A DNA stretch of 64,000 nt, taken from Pseudomonas sp. N3-W (lineage in GTDB: Bacteria; Pseudomonadota; Gammaproteobacteria; Pseudomonadales; Pseudomonadaceae). The translations under genes were made by a program, and so were the position numbers. Location: the NCBI RefSeq assembly GCF_024970185.1, contig NZ_CP103965.1, forward strand, positions 616,001-680,000, given 5' to 3'. Under the pieces are notes generated by a model. It searched no databases. It was not told where the DNA came from and saw only the letters and a program-made list of their open reading frames with translations. This document shows positions 58,347 through 64,000 of the stretch, in pieces; position 1 is the stretch's first letter; each line of letters begins with the position of its first letter.

Positions 58347-58964
58347 TCAGGCGGCGCTGGTCAGCAGGCCCTGAAGTTCGATGAAGGCAATGATCTCTTC
58401 CAGGCCCTGGCCGGTTTTCTGGTTGCTGAAAACGAACGGCTTGCCGTTTCGCATCCGCCGGGTGTCGCTGTCCATCATCTCCAGCGATGCACCCACCAGC
58501 GGCGCGAGGTCGATCTTGTTGATCACCAGCAAGTCGGATTTGCAGATCCCCGGTCCACCCTTGCGTGGCAGCTTGTCGCCAGCCGACACGTCGATCACAT
58601 AAATGGTCAGGTCGGACAGCTCGGGGCTGAACGTCGCCGACAGGTTGTCGCCGCCGGACTCCACCAGAATCAGGTCCAGCCCCGGAAAGCGGCGATTGAG
58701 TTGATCCACGGCTTCAAGGTTGATCGAGGCGTCTTCGCGAATTGCCGTGTGCGGGCAGCCGCCAGTTTCCACACCGATGATGCGCTCCGGCGCCAGGGCT
58801 TCGTTGCGCACCAGAAAGTCGGCGTCTTCACGGGTGTAAATGTCGTTGGTCACCACCGCCAGGTTGTAGCGCTCGCGCAGGGCCAGGCACAGGGCCAGGG
58901 TGAGGGCCGTTTTGCCGGAACCGACCGGGCCACCGATACCGACGCGCAGGGGTTGTGTGTTCAT
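58347..58964 (-). CDS. ureG: urease accessory GTPase UreG
   Basis: 205 residues from ATG 58964 ([20 protein letters not shown]); a start 4 codons earlier is possible. P-loop [24 protein letters not shown] with the CPH nickel motif, [14 protein letters not shown] and NKIDLAP. It powers nickel insertion into urease in complex with UreF/UreH. 23 bases after ureF. Confidence 0.96.
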   Translation of the reverse strand: MNTQPLRVGIGGPVGSGKTALTLALCLALRERYNLAVVTNDIYTREDADFLVRNEALAPERIIGVETGGCPHTAIREDASINLEAVDQLNRRFPGLDLILVESGGDNLSATFSPELSDLTIYVIDVSAGDKLPRKGGPGICKSDLLVINKIDLAPLVGASLEMMDSDTRRMRNGKPFVFSNQKTGQGLEEIIAFIELQGLLTSAA

Positions 58965-58987
58965 GTGATTCTCCAAAATAACAGGCC

Positions 58988-59662
58988 CTAGGAACGGAAC
59001 AGTCGGCTGTACTGGCGCTCATGGGCCATGCACGCCAGGGACAGGCCGAAAGCGGCGCTGCCAAAGTGTTCGGGGGTGATTCGAGTGGCGTCCTGCTGGG
59101 CTTGTTGCAGCAAGGGCAGCAGTTCGCTGGTCAGGCGCTGGGCGGCTTGCTGGCCCAGCGGCAGGGTTTTCATCAACACCGCCAACTGGTTTTCCAGCCA
59201 GCTCCAGAGCCAGGCGGCCAGTGCATCTTGCGGGCCGATCTGCCAGGCGCGGGCGGCCAGGGCCCAGCAGAGGGCCAGATGCGGTTCGGGGCGTTGTTCG
59301 AGAAAGGTGCGGGCCGATGCGTCGAGTTCCGGCAAACCATTGAGCAGTTGCTGCAATGAATAGCCCATCTGCCGGCTTTCCTGATGCAGTTCGCGGGTTT
59401 CGCGGCTGGCACGGTGTTCTTCGCAGCGCAGCAACAGTTCACCCCAATTGTCCTCGGACGCGGCCACGCAATGGGCCAACAGCAAGGGTGCTTCGAAGCG
59501 GGCGAGGTTGAGCAATAACTGATCGCTGATCCAGCGTCGCGCGCTGTCGGAGTTATCCACCCGACCGTTGTCTACCGCCATTTCCAGGCCTTGGGAATAG
59601 CTGTAACCGCCGATGGGCAGCTGCGGGCTGGCCAGACGCAACAGCGCCCAGGCCGGGTTCAC
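58988..59662 (-). CDS. ureF: urease accessory protein UreF
   Basis: 224 residues, start [27 protein letters not shown] typical of UreF. All-helical protein that binds the urease-UreD complex and gates UreG GTPase. Overlaps ureE by 4 bases. Confidence 0.95.
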   Translation of the reverse strand: MNPAWALLRLASPQLPIGGYSYSQGLEMAVDNGRVDNSDSARRWISDQLLLNLARFEAPLLLAHCVAASEDNWGELLLRCEEHRASRETRELHQESRQMGYSLQQLLNGLPELDASARTFLEQRPEPHLALCWALAARAWQIGPQDALAAWLWSWLENQLAVLMKTLPLGQQAAQRLTSELLPLLQQAQQDATRITPEHFGSAAFGLSLACMAHERQYSRLFRS

Positions 59663-60159
59663 AGACGCACGCCGAATTGGTGCAGTTTCGGCGCGTAGTT
59701 GAAGTCTTCGTCGCCGTGCCGCGAATGGTGATGACCGCCTCCGTAGGCGCCGTGTTCGGGCTGGAACGGCGCTTCGATGTTCTCGGTGTGGGCACCTAGC
59801 TGTTCGAGCATGGCCTTTAACACGTAGTCGTCCAGCAGACGCAGCCAGCCATCGCCGACTTGCAGGGCGACGTGGCGATTACCCAGGTGATAAGCGGCGC
59901 GGGTCAGTTCGAAGGCATTGGCGCAGGTGACGTGCAGCAGTTGCTCAGGGCGGGCGCAGACCCGGACGATGCGTCCGTCTTCGGCCTCCAGGCATTCGCC
60001 GTCATACAGCGGCGGCTGGCCACGCTCCAAAAACAGTCCGACGTCTTCCTGCTCGGCACTGAAACAGCGCAGGCGGCTCTTGCTCCGGGCCTCGAAGGTC
60101 AGGTGCAATTCGGCGGCCCAGGCGGGTTGGGGGGCGATTCTGCGGTGGATCACCAGCAT
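59659..60159 (-). CDS. ureE: urease accessory nickel metallochaperone UreE
   Basis: 166 residues from ATG 60159 (MLVIHRRI); ATG 60183 adds eight residues. N-terminal peptide-binding domain, C-terminal metal domain with GNRHVALQV, and a His-rich tail GGGHHHSRHGDED, expected to bind nickel. First gene of ureE-F-G-J. The urease subunit genes (ureA-B-C, ureD) are not in this window. Confidence 0.95.
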   Translation of the reverse strand: MLVIHRRIAPQPAWAAELHLTFEARSKSRLRCFSAEQEDVGLFLERGQPPLYDGECLEAEDGRIVRVCARPEQLLHVTCANAFELTRAAYHLGNRHVALQVGDGWLRLLDDYVLKAMLEQLGAHTENIEAPFQPEHGAYGGGHHHSRHGDEDFNYAPKLHQFGVRL

Positions 60160-60286
60160 CGGAAAGCTTCCAGCTAAGGGCATTGCTCAGGCTAGAGCAA
60201 GGGGCTTGCCAACCGTACGAAGCGTAGGAAATCCCTGTCGGAGATTAGCGGATGTTTCAAAATGTTGCAGGATTTTGCGTTAGGTT

Positions 60287-60311
60287 GGTGCGCGGAAACA
60301 TTTCGCGCACC
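60287..60311. other. perfect 8-bp hairpin upstream of ureE
   Basis: GGTGCGCG-GAAACATTT-CGCGCACC, about 130 bases before the ureE start, on the side facing the TetR gene. No T tract; could be a regulator site or an RNA stem. Confidence 0.35.
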
Positions 60312-60345
60312 CATTTGCGGCGAAACCCGAAATGCAGAATTGCTT

Positions 60346-60446
60346 TGTGGCGAGGGAGCTGCTCCCGCTGGGGCGCGAAGCGGCCCCGCACGTGAAAAAG
60401 ACGGGGACCGCTGCGCACTCCAGCGGGAGCAAGCTCCCTCGCCACA
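60346..60446. repeat. REP pair, family B
   Basis: Inverted arms at 60346-60367 (missing one T, GAGCTGCTCCC) and 60422-60446. It sits between the TetR gene stop and the ureE promoter region, and takes up most of the 308-base gap. Confidence 0.85.
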
Positions 60447-60467
60447 GAAGCCCGTAGGGGGATGTGT

Positions 60468-61100
60468 CTATTCGGTACTGCCGAGCCCTTGCCAGTGCTT
60501 GAGGCCGATAAAGATGAAGCGCAGTTGCTGGGTGATTTTGGCCTGGGGCGTCAGATGCTCGGGCAGCGCTTCGAGGGGCGGGTCGATGATGTCCGGCAGG
60601 GTGGCGAACACACTTTTGACGATCAGGTCGGCCATGACGCTCAGGCCGGTGATGTCCAGGTGTTGCAGTTTGGGCATCAGCGACAGGTCGGCGGCCAGGT
60701 CCGAACTGATGTCTTCGCGCAATCGACCGATGGCCAGGCGTACCGGCAGCGAGCCGCCGTACTGCTCGCGCGCCAGAAACAGGAATTGCGAACGGTTGGC
60801 GCTGACCACATCAAGGAAGATGCGCACCGAGGCATCGATGATGCCGCCCATGATGAATTCGTTGTGACGCACCAGCCGGATCGTCTCGCGAAACGTCTGG
60901 CCAACCTCGCTGACCAGCACCAGGCCCAGCTCGTCCATGTCGTCAAAGTGCCGGTAAAAACCGGTGGGCACGATCCCGGCGGTTTTGGCGACTTCGCGCA
61001 GGCTCAGGCTGCCGAATCCTCGGCCGCTTTCCATCAGATGACGGGCGGCGTCCATCAGGGCATTACGGGTTTGTTGTTTCTGTTCGGCGCGGGGCAGCAT
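60468..61100 (-). CDS. desT: TetR-family regulator, DesT-like
   Basis: 210 residues from ATG 61100 (MLPRAEQKQQTRNAL), chosen over the 61142 start because DesT-type proteins begin near there. N-terminal helix-turn-helix LREVAKTAGIVPTGFYRHFDDMDELG. It resembles P. aeruginosa DesT, which senses acyl-CoA and represses the desCB desaturase genes, and lies next to ureE as there. The desaturase genes are not in this window, so its target here is uncertain. Confidence 0.72.
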   Translation of the reverse strand: MLPRAEQKQQTRNALMDAARHLMESGRGFGSLSLREVAKTAGIVPTGFYRHFDDMDELGLVLVSEVGQTFRETIRLVRHNEFIMGGIIDASVRIFLDVVSANRSQFLFLAREQYGGSLPVRLAIGRLREDISSDLAADLSLMPKLQHLDITGLSVMADLIVKSVFATLPDIIDPPLEALPEHLTPQAKITQQLRFIFIGLKHWQGLGSTE

Positions 61101-61210
61101 CGCAGGGGCGTTCTGAAGTAGGACAGCGTCGCACTCTAGCAAATCGGCTTCGCCGGCGTCGAACCGGGATCGGGGTTCGAGGGCGGAAAATGCGCGCTAT
61201 ATAGAGACGA

Positions 61211-61238
61211 AAGCCCGATCCGGGGATCGGGCTTTATT
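61211..61238. terminator. intrinsic terminator (bidirectional)
   Basis: AAGCCCGATCC-GG-GGATCGGGCTT with TTATT after it. Located between the TetR start region and the stop of the repeat protein gene (61299), it probably ends the repeat-protein mRNA on the minus strand. Confidence 0.75.
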
Positions 61239-61298
61239 GAAGGCTTCCATGACTTTTACCTCACAGCGCTGGTGCGCTTGATTGCGGGGTCACCAGCA

Positions 61299-61727
61299 TC
61301 AGCTAGCCATTTGGCCTTGTGGAGTTTTGTCGTAGCCGTCGGACGCCAGGGTCTGGCCTTGTGGGGTGCGGTCGCTGCCGTCGGACGCCAGGGTCTGACC
61401 TTGTGGGGTGCGGTCGCTGCCGTCGGACGCCAGGGTCTGGCCTTGTGGGGTGCGGTCGCTGCCGTCGGACGCCAGGGTCTGGCCTTGTGGGGTGCGGTCG
61501 CTGCCGTCAGAAGCCAGTGCCTGGCCCAGTGGAGTGCGGTCCGAACCATCTTGAACCAGACCTTTTTCTTCCAGACGTTCACGGCCTTGGCCATGGTCGG
61601 CAACTGTCTGGCTGTAAACCGAATGGGTGTTTTTGACTTGCGGTGTGGCCTGATCGGCGGCTGGCAGAGCAAAAGCGGTGCTGGCCAGCATCGAGAGGGT
61701 CAGGCTAAGCAGTAATTGGCGTTTCAT
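61299..61727 (-). CDS. secreted 14-residue tandem-repeat protein
   Basis: 142 residues from ATG 61727 (MKRQLLLSLTLSMLASTAFA); the longer reading to 61826 is not supported. Signal peptide 1-20. After a linker, six units of 14 residues run from residue 60 to 142, consensus DGSDRTPQGQTLAS; the first has TPLGQA and the last DGYDKTPQGQM. The four inner units are identical in protein and nearly identical in DNA. Acidic, hydrophilic, no Cys. Function unknown; secretion to the periplasm or outside is predicted. Confidence 0.8.
   Translation of the reverse strand: MKRQLLLSLTLSMLASTAFALPAADQATPQVKNTHSVYSQTVADHGQGRERLEEKGLVQDGSDRTPLGQALASDGSDRTPQGQTLASDGSDRTPQGQTLASDGSDRTPQGQTLASDGSDRTPQGQTLASDGYDKTPQGQMAS
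61302..61550. repeat. 42-bp tandem repeat array (six units)
   Basis: In-frame 42-base units inside the secreted repeat protein; the inner copies are nearly identical at the nucleotide level. High identity implies recent expansion or homogenisation, so copy number may differ between strains. Confidence 0.9.
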
Positions 61728-62113
61728 GATGGGTTGCTCCTTGGGAGGGCGATAAAGTGGGTACGAGGTCAATGCTACTCCCGATAAGTCGATATAAAAG
61801 TTCATAAACGCAATGGTAATAATCAACAGAATTGATTGTTCCGCCGGAAGGCTCTAGAACAAGTGTTTCCGGCGGGCGGTTTTGCACCGCGGTGGGTATT
61901 TTCGACCCACCGGCGCCTCGCAAAAGTGCGGATGCGGTAACGCGGGATGAGTCAATCGACACGGTGTTCGCCAGGTTTTTGCGTCTGGATCGGCCTTTTG
62001 ATTAAACCTGCGGCGCATTTCCCAGTCGTAGACGTTATGCAAGGCCAGTAATGGCCTACCGTTTCATGTGTGCGTCGCAGTCGGCGCCCAGTCGTATTCA
62101 GGAGCCCTGTGCA

Positions 62114-64000
62114 ATGACGCGCACTCAAAAAATAATGAGCTGGACCCTCGCCAGCCTGGTTGTGCTGCTGGCAGTGTTGGTGTTGGTCATCGTGTTCTTC
62201 GATTGGAACCGGATCAAACCCCCCCTCAACGCCAAAGTCTCTGAAGAGCTGCATCGACCATTCGCCATCAATGGCAATCTGGCGGTGGTGTGGCAGCGCG
62301 AGCCTGACGAAGGCGGCTGGCGGGCCTGGGTGCCGTGGCCGCATGTGGTGGCTGAAGACCTGACCCTCGGCAACCCGGACTGGTCTAAAAAGCCACAGAT
62401 GGTCACGCTCAAGCGTGTCGAGTTGCGTATCTCGCCCCTGGCCCTGTTGGCCCGGCACGTAGTGATCCCGCGCATCGACCTTACCGAACCCAATGCCGAC
62501 CTTCAGCGCCTGGCCGATGGCCGCGCCAACTGGACGTTCACATTCGACCCCAAGGACCCGAATGCCGAGCCCTCCAGTTGGGTGGTCGACATGGGTGCCA
62601 TCGGGTTTGACAAGGGCCATGTCACCCTTGACGACCAGAGCCTGAAAACCCAACTCGATGTGCTGATCGACCCGCTGGGCAAACCGATTCCGTTCAGTGA
62701 AATTGTCGGCGACAAGGCGGCGAAAACCGCCTTGGACAAGGGTGGCGCACCTCAGGACTATGCGTTTGCGTTGAAGGTCAAAGGGCAGTACCACGCGCAG
62801 CAACTCGCCGGCCAAGGCAAGATCGGTGGCCTGCTGGCGCTGCAAGACGCAGCCAAGCCGTTTCCGTTGCAAGCGCAGGTGAAGATCGGCGATACCCGCG
62901 TCGAGCTGGCCGGTACCTTGACCGATCCGCTGAATCTGGGCGCCCTGGACCTGCGCCTGAAGCTCGCCGGCGCCAGTCTCGGCAACCTGTATCCACTGAC
63001 CGGTGTCACCCTGCCGGACTCGCCGCCTTACGCCACCGACGGCCACCTGAGCGCCAAGTTGCATGACGCCGCTGGCGCGCAATTTCGCTATGACGATTTC
63101 AACGGCAAGATCGGCAGCAGTGATATCCACGGCAGTCTGGCCTACGTTGCAAGCCAGCCACGGCCCAAGCTCACTGGCACGTTAGTGTCCAATCAACTGC
63201 TGTTTGCCGACCTGGCGCCGCTGATCGGTGCCGATTCCAATGCCAAGCAGCAGGCACGTGGCGGCGCCAGCAAGCAACCGGCGGACAAGGTATTGCCGGT
63301 TGAGGAATTCAAGACTGACCGCTGGCGGGTGATGGATGCCGACGTCGAATTCACCGGCAAACGCATCGTGCACAGCGAAAAACTGCCGTTCAACGACCTC
63401 TATACCCATGTTGTGCTCACCGACGGCGTGCTCAGCCTCCAGCCCCTGCGTTTCGGCGTGGCCGGCGGCAAGCTTGACGCCCAGGTGCGCCTCGACGGCC
63501 ACACCGAACCGCTGGAAGGCCAGGCCAAACTCACCGCGCGCGGGTTCAAGCTCAAGCAGTTGTTCCCGACCTTCGAGCCGATGAAAACCAGTTTTGGTGA
63601 ACTCAACGGCGACGCCGACATTTCAGGCCGTGGCAATTCGGTGGCCAAATTACTGGGCAGCGCCAACGGCCGGCTGAAGATGCTGATCAACGACGGCGCC
63701 ATCAGTCGCGAGCTGATGGAGCTGGCGGGGCTCAACGTCGGCAATTACATCGTCGGCAAAGTGTTTGGCGACAAGGAAGTGAAGATCAACTGCGCCGCCG
63801 CCGACTTTGACATCAAGACCGGCCTGGCGACCACGCGCCTGTTTGTCTTCGATACCGAGAACTCGATCGTCTACATTGACGGCTCGGCGAACATGGCCAC
63901 CGAACAGCTGGACCTGACGATTACGCCCGAATCCAAAGGCTGGCGTTTGATTTCCCTGCGTTCGCCGCTCTACGTGCGAGGCACGTTCAGCAAGCCGGAC
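62114..64000 (+). CDS. AsmA-family membrane-anchored protein (partial at window end)
   Basis: ATG 62114 with GGAG 9 bases upstream opens a frame that stays open to the window edge (629 codons visible, no stop). One N-terminal helix (about residues 8-28), then a long beta-rich region with repeated DLTLGNPDW, LRISPLALLARHVVIPRIDLTEPNA, ELNGDADISGRGNSVAKLLGSANG and TGLATTRLF segments typical of AsmA/YhjG-like proteins. AsmA-like proteins bridge the envelope and carry phospholipids or affect outer membrane assembly. The C-terminus is outside the window. No gene between 61728 and 62113. Confidence 0.85.
   Translation, partial: MTRTQKIMSWTLASLVVLLAVLVLVIVFFDWNRIKPPLNAKVSEELHRPFAINGNLAVVWQREPDEGGWRAWVPWPHVVAEDLTLGNPDWSKKPQMVTLKRVELRISPLALLARHVVIPRIDLTEPNADLQRLADGRANWTFTFDPKDPNAEPSSWVVDMGAIGFDKGHVTLDDQSLKTQLDVLIDPLGKPIPFSEIVGDKAAKTALDKGGAPQDYAFALKVKGQYHAQQLAGQGKIGGLLALQDAAKPFPLQAQVKIGDTRVELAGTLTDPLNLGALDLRLKLAGASLGNLYPLTGVTLPDSPPYATDGHLSAKLHDAAGAQFRYDDFNGKIGSSDIHGSLAYVASQPRPKLTGTLVSNQLLFADLAPLIGADSNAKQQARGGASKQPADKVLPVEEFKTDRWRVMDADVEFTGKRIVHSEKLPFNDLYTHVVLTDGVLSLQPLRFGVAGGKLDAQVRLDGHTEPLEGQAKLTARGFKLKQLFPTFEPMKTSFGELNGDADISGRGNSVAKLLGSANGRLKMLINDGAISRELMELAGLNVGNYIVGKVFGDKEVKINCAAADFDIKTGLATTRLFVFDTENSIVYIDGSANMATEQLDLTITPESKGWRLISLRSPLYVRGTFSKPD

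Noticed and set aside
61302..61550. CRISPR array
   Set aside because: Repeats are contiguous and in frame with no unique spacers; they code for a peptide repeat. No cas genes in the window.

Overview
The window is a chromosomal segment of a Pseudomonas, most likely from the P. fluorescens group. The evidence is the gene order (amiB-mutL-miaA-hfq-hflX-hflK-hflC, hisZ-purA, rnr-rlmB, rpsF-rpsR-rplI-dnaB), high GC content with typical Pseudomonas codon use, an azurin gene, the amaB/amaA lysine-pipecolate pair, and many Pseudomonas-type REP palindromes. I saw no prophage, insertion sequence, integrase or CRISPR array. Species was inferred by recognition, not by a search.

Layout. 1-8.9 kb: housekeeping operon for metabolite repair, tRNA modification (TsaE, MiaA), peptidoglycan amidase, mismatch repair, Hfq, HflX and the HflKC membrane complex. 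9.2-13.8 kb: hisZ, purA and a chemoreceptor. 13.9-16.5 kb (minus): Fe(III) ABC transporter permease and binding protein without an ATPase gene. 16.8-17.3 kb: a tandem duplication carrying two identical tRNA-Leu(CAG) genes, each with its own promoter and terminator. 17.4-24.7 kb: rnr, rlmB, the ribosomal protein cluster and dnaB. 25-27.3 kb: a YgiQ-type radical SAM protein.

27.8-34.5 kb: a three-gene operon of transglutaminase-DUF2126, circularly permuted ATP-grasp/alpha-E, and a second transglutaminase, preceded by a sigma-54-like promoter. This is the best candidate for an uncharacterised system: the domains point to ATP-dependent amide-bond formation together with cysteine-peptidase/transglutaminase chemistry on an unknown substrate. 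34.7-43 kb: NUDIX hydrolase, LOG protein, azurin with an Anr-type site, the pncB-nadE NAD salvage pair, and a LysR regulator divergent from amaB-amaA.

43.0-48.6 kb: a branched-chain amino acid ABC transporter operon (livKHMGF type). Its upstream region holds a consensus sigma-54 promoter, five evenly spaced direct repeats and a long three-way-junction inverted repeat. 48.6-49.4 kb: a gene-free interval with three perfect and three near-perfect DnaA boxes, all in one orientation. 49.4-54.9 kb: a second HflK/HflC-like pair co-transcribed with an atypical Nramp-like transporter, then a TerC protein with an extra C-terminal domain and an SDR dehydrogenase. 55.1-58.3 kb: CDF transporter, AGE-family epimerase and dense REP clusters. 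57.7-60.2 kb (minus): urease accessory genes ureE-F-G-J without the urease subunits. 60.5-64 kb: a DesT-like TetR regulator, a secreted protein made of 14-residue tandem repeats, and the start of an AsmA-family gene that runs off the window.

All assignments come from reading motifs, lengths and context. No alignment or database search was run.
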